A DNA stretch of 38,196 bases, from assembly GCA_015233785.1 (NCBI GenBank), contig JADFWT010000015.1, positions 1 to 38,196 of the forward strand, given 5' to 3'. The DNA comes from Magnetococcales bacterium (GTDB lineage: Bacteria > Pseudomonadota > Magnetococcia > Magnetococcales > JADFWT01). Position numbers and translations under genes: made by a program. Under the pieces are notes generated by a model. That model saw nothing but the letters and a program-made list of their open reading frames with translations, made no database searches and had not been told where the DNA came from. Of the stretch, positions 8,497 to 17,602 are shown in pieces. Positions within the stretch are counted from its first letter, which is position 1, and each line of letters starts with the position of its first letter.

Positions 8497-10353
8497 ATGT
8501 ATGACCACCGTACCAATTGGTTTGCCGATAAGCCCCCCATGTGGCTGTTAGGCCGGGTGGGGATTCTTTTGCTGTTGCTGATTGCGCCCTCGGCTTGGGC
8601 CATGGGACCAGCACCAACCGGTCCCATCGTTGGCCACTCCGAACTGGACTGGGTAAAGATGGGCATCAATCTGGCCGGCGGGCTGGCCATCTTCCTGTTC
8701 GGCATGGAGCTGATGACCGACGCGCTTAAGGCCGTGGCCGGCGACCGCATGAAGAGAATTCTCGCCACGATGACCACCAACCGGGTCACCGGCGTCATCA
8801 GCGGCGCATTGATCACCGCCACCATTCAATCCTCCTCCGTCACGACCGTGCTGGTGGTAGGCTTCGTGAGTGCTGGTGTGCTCTCCCTCACCCAATCCAT
8901 CGGCATTATCTTCGGCGCGGAGATCGGCACTACCATCACCGCCCAGGTCATCGCCTTCAATGTCACCAAATACGCCCTGGTGATGGTGGCTGCAGGCTTC
9001 CTGATGAGTGTCATCAGCCGCAATAACAATGTCCGTCAATACGGCAAGATTCTGCTGGGGCTGGGGCTGGTCTTCTATGGCATGACCGTCATGAGCGGTG
9101 CCATGAAGCCTCTGCGCTCCTATCAACCCTTCATTGACCTGATGATTGAGGTGCAGAACCCCTTCCTGGCCATCGCCATCACCGCCTTTTTTACGGCACT
9201 GATTCAATCTTCCTCGGCCACGACCGGCATTATCATCGTCATGGCCAGTCAGGGATTGATTCCGCTCCATACCGGTATTGCTCTGGCCTTTGGTGCCAAT
9301 ATCGGCACCTGCGTCACGGCATTGTTGGCCGCCATCGGAAAACCTCGTGAAGCTGTTCGTGCCGCCCTGGTGCATATCACCTTCAACACCACAGGCGTGC
9401 TGATATGGGTCAACTTCATCGGCCCCATGACAGAGCTCATTACCAGCATCTCTCCTGTATCCGAAGGGCTGGAAGGAGCCGCCAGACTGGCGGCCGATAC
9501 CCCCCGACAAATTGCCAACGCGCACACCATGTTCAACCTCGGCAACACCTTGATGTTTCTCCCCTTCGTCGGACTGATGGCCAAGCTGATGATGATCATT
9601 GTGCCGGAGAAGAAGGTGGCGGTAAAAGAGAGCGCCAAGGATATCCCAACCACCGATGACGCCCCGGGAGAGATCCAGAAGCCCATCCGCCTGAGCAGAG
9701 GGCTGGTTCGCACCCCATCACTGGCTATGAATATGCTCCGCATTAAGATCGCCCGTCGTATGGGCCATCCCATCCAGGAGATGCTGCAAGAGGTGATACC
9801 GGCCATTATTGAGGGGGATGAAGCCACTTTACGCCGGGTGGAAGAACGCGATTCCGACGTGGACGAAAGCTACGCCCGCATCGTTACCTACCTGGGACAG
9901 ATCGGCTCTCACACTGAGACCAAGACGCAGATGCAGGAGTTCACCTCACTGGTCTCTATTGCCAATGATCTTGAGGATCTGGGCGATGTGATCGAGAAGA
10001 GCCTGGTCCATCTTGGGCGTGAGGTGATTCGCAAGGAACTGCCCTTCGACGATGAAACCCGTGATCTTCTGGGACGGTTTCACGAGGAGCTCTCTCGCTG
10101 TTTGGAAGATAGCCTCGCGTCTGTACTCTATCAAGATAGCGCGGCCGCCAATCGGGTGGCACGTCAATATCCAGCCATTCGGGAGCTCTCCGATGAAGCC
10201 GCCACCTTGGAGAGCAGGCGGCTCGCCAGCGATCACGAAGACCGGGTCGCCATGCACGCCATCACCATGGAAATCTACGACAAAATGCGCTGGATCTACT
10301 TCCGTTCTCGTCGCATTTCTGCGTTGGCAGGGGGGCCGGAAGTAGAGGCATAA
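8497..10353 (+). CDS. Na/Pi-cotransporter II family protein with C-terminal PhoU-like domain
   Basis: NLAGGLAIFLFGMELMTDALKAVAGDRMKRILATMTTNRVTGVISGALITATIQSSSVTTVLVVGFVSAG, second QSSSATTG motif, C-terminal helical PhoU-like region (EVIPAIIEGDEATLRRVEERDSDVDE...). Confidence 0.94.
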   Translation: MYDHRTNWFADKPPMWLLGRVGILLLLLIAPSAWAMGPAPTGPIVGHSELDWVKMGINLAGGLAIFLFGMELMTDALKAVAGDRMKRILATMTTNRVTGVISGALITATIQSSSVTTVLVVGFVSAGVLSLTQSIGIIFGAEIGTTITAQVIAFNVTKYALVMVAAGFLMSVISRNNNVRQYGKILLGLGLVFYGMTVMSGAMKPLRSYQPFIDLMIEVQNPFLAIAITAFFTALIQSSSATTGIIIVMASQGLIPLHTGIALAFGANIGTCVTALLAAIGKPREAVRAALVHITFNTTGVLIWVNFIGPMTELITSISPVSEGLEGAARLAADTPRQIANAHTMFNLGNTLMFLPFVGLMAKLMMIIVPEKKVAVKESAKDIPTTDDAPGEIQKPIRLSRGLVRTPSLAMNMLRIKIARRMGHPIQEMLQEVIPAIIEGDEATLRRVEERDSDVDESYARIVTYLGQIGSHTETKTQMQEFTSLVSIANDLEDLGDVIEKSLVHLGREVIRKELPFDDETRDLLGRFHEELSRCLEDSLASVLYQDSAAANRVARQYPAIRELSDEAATLESRRLASDHEDRVAMHAITMEIYDKMRWIYFRSRRISALAGGPEVEA

Positions 10354-10382
10354 CTTTTTTCCAGGCCCAATCTCACGCTTCG

Positions 10383-10424
10383 CTGGGGGGAGAGTATTCC
10401 CCCCAGACCTCCCCTTCTTTTTTT
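10383..10424 (+). terminator. Stem-loop downstream of the Na/Pi cotransporter with distal T-tract
   Basis: CTGGGGGG-AGAGTATT-CCCCCCAG, T-run about 10 nt after the stem. Confidence 0.5.
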
Positions 10425-10437
10425 AATCTCTGTTTTT

Positions 10438-11970
10438 ATGTCTATTGTTCTTGTTGCTCAGAATGCCCGCTTTGCGCATACCGCCTTTGGGCTGCGCTAT
10501 CTTAAGGCGAACCTTCCCACGGCCCTTCGCGACATCACCCATATTCTGGAATTTGATCTCACCGCCCGCCCTGGCGATATCGTCGAGGCAATTCTCAGCC
10601 ATGGCCCCACCATCATTGGTCTCGGCGTCCACATTTGGAACGCCCGGCAGGCCTATCATCTGGCCACAACGCTCAAACAGGTGGCACCCGCCATCCCTTT
10701 GATTTTGGGCGGCCCGGAGATCAGCCACGAAATCGACAAACAACCCATCGCCGGTTATGCCGACCACATCATTACCGGAGAGGCGGAACTGGCCTTTGCA
10801 GAGCTCTGCATCCAGCTCCAGCGTGGCCAACATCCACCCGATAAGATCATCCATGCCGAACCTCCCGACCCGGCTCAGCTGACACTGCCATATGATCTCT
10901 ATAGCGACGAAGATCTCACCCACAGAACCATCTATGTAGAGGCTTCCCGTGGCTGTCCGTTCCGCTGCGCCTTCTGCCTTTCAGCCTTGGATAAAACCAC
11001 CCGTCCTTTTCCCTTGGAGCCGTTTCTGGAGGCGATGCAACGACTGCATGAACGGGGCCTGCGCCGCTTCAAGCTGGTGGATCGCACCTTTAATCTCGCC
11101 CCGGATCGCAGTCGTCGGATTCTTGAGTTCTTCCTGGAGCATGTGTCACCCGAGCTGTTTGTTCATATTGAGGTGATCCCGGATCGCCTGCCGGACGCCC
11201 TCAAGGAGACTATCGCCCGTTTTCCAGCCGGATCCCTGCAACTGGAGATGGGCTTTCAAAGCTTCTATCATGAGACCCAAGCGCGCATCGGACGCCAACA
11301 GAACAACCCACTTGCCGAAGAGAATCTGCGCTGGCTGCTCACCCAAACCGGCGTCCATCTGCACACCGATCTCATCATCGGTCTTCCCGGTGAGGATGAA
11401 GCCCGTTTTGGGCTCGGCTTCGACCGGCTCATCAAGGCCGGAGCCCAGGAGATTCAGGTGGGCATTCTCAAGCGGTTACGCGGCGCCCCGATTGCCCAGC
11501 ATAGTAGGCCGTTCGGCATGATCTACAGCCTTGAAGCCCCCTACGAGCTACTGGCTAATGACCTGATCCCCTTTGAACGCATGCAGCACTTGAAACGTTT
11601 CGCCCGCTTTTGGGATCTCATCGGCAACTCGGGACGATTTCCCCATTTCCGCGGATGGCTGCTGGAACAGGATGCCCCGTTCACCCCCTTCATGACGCTC
11701 TCGGCATGGCTCTTTGAAGTCTACGGTCGCCGCACCCACGGCATCTCTTTACGGCGCCTCTTTGGCGGCATGGCCTTGGGGCTACAGGAGGCACTCTCTC
11801 TAAACCCACAGCAGGCACAACAACTGATCGGGGCCGATTTTCAACGCGCTTTTCCTTCGGAAAGAGCCGATGCACTATCTGGACTCATGGCACGAATTCA
11901 GAGATGTAACTCTGAGAAAGTCGTGTCGGGCATCCAGCGTCAGGCACGCCATCTTCGGGTGTCATCTTGA
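10438..11970 (+). CDS. B12-binding domain radical SAM protein (DUF4080-like)
   Basis: Cobalamin-like N-terminal domain (IIGLGVHIWNARQAYHLATTLKQVAPAIPLILGGPEISHE), radical SAM motif EASRGCPFRCAFCLSALD, QLEMGFQSFYHETQARIGR, HTDLIIGLPGEDE. Confidence 0.92.
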   Translation: MSIVLVAQNARFAHTAFGLRYLKANLPTALRDITHILEFDLTARPGDIVEAILSHGPTIIGLGVHIWNARQAYHLATTLKQVAPAIPLILGGPEISHEIDKQPIAGYADHIITGEAELAFAELCIQLQRGQHPPDKIIHAEPPDPAQLTLPYDLYSDEDLTHRTIYVEASRGCPFRCAFCLSALDKTTRPFPLEPFLEAMQRLHERGLRRFKLVDRTFNLAPDRSRRILEFFLEHVSPELFVHIEVIPDRLPDALKETIARFPAGSLQLEMGFQSFYHETQARIGRQQNNPLAEENLRWLLTQTGVHLHTDLIIGLPGEDEARFGLGFDRLIKAGAQEIQVGILKRLRGAPIAQHSRPFGMIYSLEAPYELLANDLIPFERMQHLKRFARFWDLIGNSGRFPHFRGWLLEQDAPFTPFMTLSAWLFEVYGRRTHGISLRRLFGGMALGLQEALSLNPQQAQQLIGADFQRAFPSERADALSGLMARIQRCNSEKVVSGIQRQARHLRVSS

Positions 11971-12115
11971 TTTCAATGATGGTATGGTTATTGTTTACAA
12001 CTCGCTGCCGAGAATCTGCTTGGGAAAATGGATGCCCGCGCCGATAGAGTCAGAAGGGATGTAACCAGTTCATAACAGCGTGCTGGTAGAGGCACGCCAA
12101 GAGGGATTTGGGGAT

Positions 12116-12439
12116 ATGTTTAACATTGCGCCGAAATACCACGGGCCGGTGAACTACGGCATGGGCATTCTCTGCTATCTGGGCATTCTCTGTCTGGTGC
12201 CGCTGGTGACCCGCCGACACGATGAGTTTATCGACTTTCATAGCCGTCAAGGCACCATGGTCTGGCTCTTCTTCATGATGGGCATGTTCAGCCTCTATCT
12301 GCCGGTGGTGGGTGGGTTTATCTTTGGCACCACCTATGTCTCAGGCATGATTTTCTCTGGTCTGGGGATTCTATCGGTGCTCACCGGGCGCATGTTGCGT
12401 ATTCCGGGCTTCTATCATATTGCAGCACGCTTCGCCTAG
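12116..12439 (+). CDS. Small tri-spanning membrane protein resembling the magnetosome MamF/MmsF family (DUF4870/Tic20-like)
   Basis: MFNIAPKYHGPVNYGMGILCYLGILCLVPLVTRRHDEFIDFHSRQGTMVWLFFMMGMFSLYLPVVGGFIFGTTYVSGMIFSGLGILSVLTGRMLRIPGF: three TM segments and the '(D)DEF..FH.(R/K)QG' signature remembered for MamF/MmsF. ATG at 12116 preferred over the GTG at 12080. Confidence 0.75.
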   Translation: MFNIAPKYHGPVNYGMGILCYLGILCLVPLVTRRHDEFIDFHSRQGTMVWLFFMMGMFSLYLPVVGGFIFGTTYVSGMIFSGLGILSVLTGRMLRIPGFYHIAARFA

Positions 12440-12492
12440 CTTGAACGAGGCACCACTTTCTTGTTTTCCCTATACTTTTAGGAGATGTTCAC

Positions 12493-12867
12493 ATGAGAGT
12501 ATTGGCCATAACACTGGCGGTGATTATGGGACTGATGTTTGTGCCCGCCTCTGCCCAGGCTGAGCGACCCAACTGTAAGGATCTGGATGAAGTTGCCGAA
12601 GGGCTGGACTCAGTGGCGACGCATCTGAGTGAGTACAGCTCGATTGAGCCGGACAGCCCTCTGGAAGAGCTGGTGGGTGAGATTATTGACGCGATGATTA
12701 GCATTGCTGAAGTAGAGGACAACTCCGATCTCTCCGCCGCCGTACGGACCATGAAACGTATCTGGCGTTCTGATACATCTTGGGAGGATGATCTACCCGA
12801 TTTCGTTCAGGCTCTGGATGATTCGGCGGCCTCTATAGATGGAATTCTTAAAGAAGAGTGCCGGTAG
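12493..12867 (+). CDS. Small exported acidic helical hypothetical protein
   Basis: Clear signal peptide MRVLAITLAVIMGLMFVPASAQA; AGGAG-type SD upstream; followed by a terminator. Confidence 0.75.
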   Translation: MRVLAITLAVIMGLMFVPASAQAERPNCKDLDEVAEGLDSVATHLSEYSSIEPDSPLEELVGEIIDAMISIAEVEDNSDLSAAVRTMKRIWRSDTSWEDDLPDFVQALDDSAASIDGILKEECR

Positions 12868-12875
12868 AAGCGGAA

Positions 12876-12913
12876 CGGCGAGATCCTGCCTGACAGGATC
12901 CCGCCTCTTTTTT
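12876..12913. terminator. Rho-independent terminator between convergent genes
   Basis: GGCG-a-GATCCTG-cctga-CAGGATC-c-CGCC followed by TCTTTTTT. Confidence 0.8.
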
Positions 12914-12926
12914 CAATGGATGAGTC

Positions 12927-14267
12927 TCAGGCCGGTGATGTGGCTGACACAACCTGCTTGCGCCACTCGGTGGCTTGCTCTTTGGCGACTTCACTCGATG
13001 CCATGGGGGCCGTTACCATCTTCCCCTCCGCCTGTGCCACAATCTCAGCAATCGTCGCCGTCTCCTCAGATGTCAGGGTACGCTCCACATGGGCAGACAC
13101 TACCGGAGAAGTCCCCACAGCCGCCATGGCCGGTTGTGCAACGGTACGCTGCTCTCTTTCTGCTTCACCCTCTGGCAAAATCCAGTAGCAAAAGCGTGCA
13201 AACAGGCCGGTCATGGGCAAAAATGCGAGCGCAAGCCCAATATTAAACAGTGAGTGTGCGTTGGCCACCTGACGCGGAAGAGTCGCGGCCAGGATCTCCT
13301 GGGAACCAACCAACGAAGCATCCGGGGCCGGTGAGATGGAACGCACCAACTCGGCAAACTGCGGAATAAAGCCCACCAACAGAAGCCCACCCGCAATCTT
13401 AAAGCTGACATGAGCCACGGCAACACGCACCGCCTCACGAGGACGCCCAATAGCAGCCAAACCAGCCGTGACACAGGTGCCGATGTTGGCACCAATGGTC
13501 ATGGCAATGCCCCCTTCCAGATCAATCAGGCCGTGCATGGCCAGAACAACCACCACACCCATAGTCGCCGCAGAGGCTTGAATCAAGCCGGTAAACAGCG
13601 TGGCAATCAACACGCCCACCAAGGGATTGGAGACGCTGCCCATCATATCGATAAAGGGCTGGTAGGAGCGCAGCGGCTCCATGGCTTGGCTCATCAGGCC
13701 CATGCCAAAGAAAATCAGCCCCATCCCCAGCACCAGATTTCCATACTGTCTGATCTTTTCCGTACGCCCCAGAAAATTAAACGCAAAACCGAAAGTGATA
13801 AATAATGGAGCCCACTTGGTCACCTTGAACGCGACAATCTGCGTGGTGATGGTGGTGCCGATATCCGCACCAAGAATCACCCCCAAGGTCTGAGCAAAGC
13901 TCATCAATCCAGCCGTGACAAACCCCACCAGCATCACGGTCGTCACCGAGGAGGACTGAACCACAGCCGTGACAAACGCCCCGGTGATCATCCCCATAAT
14001 GCGGTTGGAAGTGAGACGACGCAGGATGGCACTCATCTTCTCACCGGCCGCCTCCTTGAGGGAGCGATTCATCATATCCATGCCAAATAAGAAGATGGCT
14101 AAACCACCAAGAACGTTAATACTGATGGTGGTAATGTCGATTTCAGCGTTTCCAATGACCCCGGCAGACGCTTGTGCCAGTGTGGGCAGAAATATGGCCG
14201 CACCAAAAGTGAGTGCCGTCGCAAACAGCACTTGTTTCTGCGGATGATGATGCTTGAAGCCATTCAT
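12927..14267 (-). CDS. Na/Pi-cotransporter II family protein (short form)
   Basis: INVLGGLAIFLFGMDMMNRSLKEAAGEKMSAILRRLTSNRIMGMITGAFVTAVVQSSSVTTVMLVGFVTAGLM; second QASAATMG motif. Start set at MNGFKHHHPQKQ (GAGGAG SD) rather than 14405. Confidence 0.92.
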   Translation of the reverse strand: MNGFKHHHPQKQVLFATALTFGAAIFLPTLAQASAGVIGNAEIDITTISINVLGGLAIFLFGMDMMNRSLKEAAGEKMSAILRRLTSNRIMGMITGAFVTAVVQSSSVTTVMLVGFVTAGLMSFAQTLGVILGADIGTTITTQIVAFKVTKWAPLFITFGFAFNFLGRTEKIRQYGNLVLGMGLIFFGMGLMSQAMEPLRSYQPFIDMMGSVSNPLVGVLIATLFTGLIQASAATMGVVVVLAMHGLIDLEGGIAMTIGANIGTCVTAGLAAIGRPREAVRVAVAHVSFKIAGGLLLVGFIPQFAELVRSISPAPDASLVGSQEILAATLPRQVANAHSLFNIGLALAFLPMTGLFARFCYWILPEGEAEREQRTVAQPAMAAVGTSPVVSAHVERTLTSEETATIAEIVAQAEGKMVTAPMASSEVAKEQATEWRKQVVSATSPA

Positions 14268-14321
14268 GTTTAAAACTCCTCTCGATATCTCGCGTTGCAA
14301 ACTCGACTTGAATACTTGCTG

Positions 14322-14339
14322 ACAGGGGCCTTCCCCTGT
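14322..14339 (-). other. Hairpin in the leader/upstream region of the second Na/Pi cotransporter
   Basis: ACAGGGG-CCTT-CCCCTGT perfect 7-bp stem about 55 nt upstream of the proposed start codon. Confidence 0.4.
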
Positions 14340-14823
14340 TTGCTGATCGTGGTACTGGACCCAGCAACATCGACTGCAACTCGTAGACCACACAATAGAG
14401 GCCAAATATGTGGATTTTTTTTCTCGTTGATCTCATATCTAACGGTTATGGAACATGGTTTATTAGTATTGGCAGGGGATGATTACATCCAAAAATTTTA
14501 TTTATCGTGCGATTCAGAAGGGGTACAGGGGGGGGGAGATGAACAGAAGGTTTTGACACACAACATGGATGAATAACATGCTAATGAGTTGTTTTATATA
14601 TTTATATTATCTATTGATCACCTCATCAATCAAACAAATGATGGCGTCAAAATGGACAACAGGGCATGCCTGATTATTGGCAGTAGGGCGTGACCTACAC
14701 ACTTCCAGCCAAAACACAGACAAAAGACAAACCTACCAAACAATGGCTTAAGAAAAATCTCTGCGAATGGTTAAGCGATTTTATAGAGCGGTGGAATAAA
14801 ATTCACTTTGAAGCAGAAACGAT

Positions 14824-15288
14824 TCACGTCCCTTTTTGATAGACCAAAAAGCCGACCACCATCAAGCCCACCAGCGGAATAGAAACGATCAACATTAGGA
14901 GCGGTGGTGCCACCAGAAGAACCATCATCTGTTCCCAATCCAAAATCGTCATGGCATGGATTTCATGATGCATGGCCAGCCACTGTAACACCGTACCGGC
15001 CACCATAGGTAACAAGTACGACCCTCCCAGCACATAACGGATAATCTTGCTCATCAGCGCCACTTTCTCCGGCGCAACTTTTTGGTGTTTTCCTGCTCTG
15101 CTCTTGACCAATCCATCCAGCAACTCCATGAGCATCCAGACGAATAGCCCCAGTATGAACGACGGAAAAAAACTCCGGCTAAACCAGAACATGCAGAAAT
15201 CAAAAGAGAGCACAATCTCGCCCGCGGACCAGGCTGCCGCAGATCCAACCACTACGGAGATCAGAAAAATGCCAATCAGCATGACCAT
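14824..15288 (-). CDS. Integral membrane protein of unknown function
   Basis: 154 aa with about four hydrophobic segments; start overlaps the stop of the upstream hydrolase gene. Confidence 0.7.
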   Translation of the reverse strand: MVMLIGIFLISVVVGSAAAWSAGEIVLSFDFCMFWFSRSFFPSFILGLFVWMLMELLDGLVKSRAGKHQKVAPEKVALMSKIIRYVLGGSYLLPMVAGTVLQWLAMHHEIHAMTILDWEQMMVLLVAPPLLMLIVSIPLVGLMVVGFLVYQKGT

Positions 15289-15803
15289 TACCCTTCACCC
15301 CCTACTTCGTCCAATAATCGTCCAAACGCCTCGCCAATGATCGGCCATACATCCCGCAGTCGATGGTCGCTATTCACCATGATCAACCTCGGCTGATACT
15401 TCTGGGCAAAGCGCAACGCATGGGCAGGAGGAACCGTGTCATCGCTCCAGCCATGGACCATCACCACCTGTGCGCCATTGGGGTCAGGGTCACGCACCTT
15501 GTAGCCCGGCAGATAGAAAGCCGGGGCCAGCAGGAACAGACCATCGGGTCGTAACCAGTTTGACGCCGCCGTGGAGATGTATCCGCCCATGCTGGATCCG
15601 GCCAAAATCAGCTTGCCGCCCCCGCTGCCCTGCGGCGCATGATGGCGTAGAATCTCAAGACGCTTATCCGGGTCCATGGTGTGCTGATAGTCGAGACTCT
15701 CAACCTGCCACCCTTTTTGCCGGGCAATCGCCGAGAGATATTTGATTTTTCCACCATCCGGCGTCCCAAGTTTTCCGTGGGAGAAGCAGACTTTGTGGAT
15801 CAT
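15288..15803 (-). CDS. Alpha/beta hydrolase (YqiA/RsbQ-like small esterase fold)
   Basis: Nucleophile elbow LILAGSSMGGYISTAASN, VVMVHGWSDDTVPP, MVNSDHRLRD; start at MIHKVCFSHGKLG. Confidence 0.82.
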   Translation of the reverse strand: MIHKVCFSHGKLGTPDGGKIKYLSAIARQKGWQVESLDYQHTMDPDKRLEILRHHAPQGSGGGKLILAGSSMGGYISTAASNWLRPDGLFLLAPAFYLPGYKVRDPDPNGAQVVMVHGWSDDTVPPAHALRFAQKYQPRLIMVNSDHRLRDVWPIIGEAFGRLLDEVGGEG

Positions 15804-15820
15804 GGCCTCCTCTGGGCTTC

Positions 15821-16972
15821 TCATTGGCTCTCCAGTATCGTGGATGACCGTGCGCTCACACCCCACCCCACCAGCGCCAGCACAGCCATCATCAAAAATA
15901 GCGCCTCTCCCCCAACCCGCTCATAAAGCGCCCCGGAGAAGGTCAACCCAACCGCCCCTCCCACGCCAAACGACAGCGCCGAATACCACCCCTGGGCCGT
16001 GGCACGTAGCCGGGCCGGAGAGATATCAAACGCCCGCCGCACCGCCGCCACATGGAATGAACCAAAAGTGAAAGCGTGCAGCGTCTGCGCCAGAAGCAGC
16101 GCCGGAAGCCACAAGGTGCTCCCCAGCATAATCCAACGAATGGCCGCCAGAATCAGCGACCCGGAGAGTAGCAGCGACACCCCCAAACGCCCCAATAGCC
16201 ACCCCGAATGAGAGAGCAACACCACCTCCGACAGCACCCCTAACGCCCACAGCGCGCCAATCCAGGTCAAACTAAAGCCGTGGTGCTCCAGGTGAAGCGA
16301 GAAGAAACCGTAGTATGCTCCATGGGAAAGCTGCATCAAAAAGGTGGAGAGATAAAACCCACGCACGCCGGGCCTTGAAAACAGCCCGAAGGCTCCCCCT
16401 TTGGGGGCATCATGATGACCATGGGACTCACCACGGGGCAAAAACATGGCGATCATCGCGCAACTGGCCAGCAGCATAGCCGCTGCCACCAATACCCAGA
16501 ACAGCCCCCAATGATCGGTAAGCGGCCCCATGGCCAGTGCAAACAGAATAAACCCCACCGAACCCCAAACCCGGATGCGCCCATAGTCGGCATTACAGCT
16601 CTTCACCAACTCCAGCGTGGTGGACTCCACCAGTGCCAACGGGCCAGAGTGAAAAAAACTGTAGAGGGCCGTAACCGCCAGCAGCCACAAAAAACGGGTA
16701 TCGATAAAGTAGAACAGAAAAGCGCAGAAGGAGACCCAACTGGTGAGCACCATCACCCGGCGACGAGAACCCCGGTCGGCCAACTCCCCCCAAACCGGCG
16801 GACCCAGCACCTTGACCCCCAAACCGATGGCGCTAAGCAAACCGATCTTCTGGGCGTCAAAGCCCAACGTCTCCAGATAGAGCGGCCAGAAGGGGATCCA
16901 GACGCCAAGAATGGCGAAATAGGCGGCGTAATAGCCCGAAAGAAGCAGATAGGTCTTTCGGTCCATGGACAC
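15821..16972 (-). CDS. MFS transporter (HcaT/LacY-like nucleoside/phenylpropionate permease family)
   Basis: 12-TM pattern, YLLLSGYYAAYFAILGVWIPFWPLYLETLGFDAQKIGLLSAIGLGVKVLGPPVWGELADRGSRRRVMVL, RATAQGWYSALSFGVGGAVG. Confidence 0.92.
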   Translation of the reverse strand: MSMDRKTYLLLSGYYAAYFAILGVWIPFWPLYLETLGFDAQKIGLLSAIGLGVKVLGPPVWGELADRGSRRRVMVLTSWVSFCAFLFYFIDTRFLWLLAVTALYSFFHSGPLALVESTTLELVKSCNADYGRIRVWGSVGFILFALAMGPLTDHWGLFWVLVAAAMLLASCAMIAMFLPRGESHGHHDAPKGGAFGLFSRPGVRGFYLSTFLMQLSHGAYYGFFSLHLEHHGFSLTWIGALWALGVLSEVVLLSHSGWLLGRLGVSLLLSGSLILAAIRWIMLGSTLWLPALLLAQTLHAFTFGSFHVAAVRRAFDISPARLRATAQGWYSALSFGVGGAVGLTFSGALYERVGGEALFLMMAVLALVGWGVSARSSTILESQ

Positions 16973-17055
16973 AAACGTCCTGCAGATAGTAGGGGGGATG
17001 AGAGGCGTTCAAGCCCCCCACTGGAACACGAGGCAACACCCCGCAAAAAAAGCCG

Positions 17056-17478
17056 TTAAAACCTGAACAACACCCACTGCGGCAGGATAAAACGCCCTTG
17101 AGGACCATCATAACGGCTCTCAAACAGCCCGTTGCCATCCTGGTCGATCAATACATAGGGTATCCCGTAGTAGGGTATGACCTCCACCTGAAACACCAGC
17201 CCATTGATGGCATATTCACGAATTTTGGTGCCGTTGACATCCTGATAGAGTCGAACCACCGTCTCTGGCCCCTTGATTTTAGGATCCAGATCTTCGGTCA
17301 ACTCGGCGATCAATGCCCCCTTGCTGGGCACGGCATGCCCTTGAGGATTGATGATCTCCTGCGGTTCATCCACCACCGCCGGTACTTCGGCGGCCATGAC
17401 GCCGCTCCATGTCATGGTCACAGCCACCGCTGCTGCCATCACGCCCAATATCCAGTGTGCTCCGCGCATACCCCTCAC
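17056..17478 (-). CDS. DUF2782-type exported protein
   Basis: Signal peptide plus PETVVRLYQDVNGTKIREYAINGLVFQVEVIPYYGIPYVLIDQDGNGLFESRYDG; adjacent and divergent to polA, a common arrangement for this family. Confidence 0.8.
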   Translation of the reverse strand: MRGMRGAHWILGVMAAAVAVTMTWSGVMAAEVPAVVDEPQEIINPQGHAVPSKGALIAELTEDLDPKIKGPETVVRLYQDVNGTKIREYAINGLVFQVEVIPYYGIPYVLIDQDGNGLFESRYDGPQGRFILPQWVLFRF

Positions 17479-17602
17479 CTCATTGCCTTCCCGGCTTTGC
17501 GTCCAAGATCAACGCGCCGCCTTATCGCTCCCCCGGCCCGGGAAAACTTCTCACGATCCACCACATTGCAACGGCTGGCCAGAACCCGTCACTGGGTATA
17601 TT

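Noticed and set aside
8548-9525. 325-aa minus-strand ORF opposite the Na/Pi cotransporter
   Set aside because: His/Gly/Asp-rich shadow translation; plus strand is clearly a Na/Pi cotransporter.
17348-17602. N-terminal 85-aa extension of the polA ORF
   Set aside because: Overlaps the divergent DUF2782 gene and precedes the canonical PolA start; treated as upstream non-coding.
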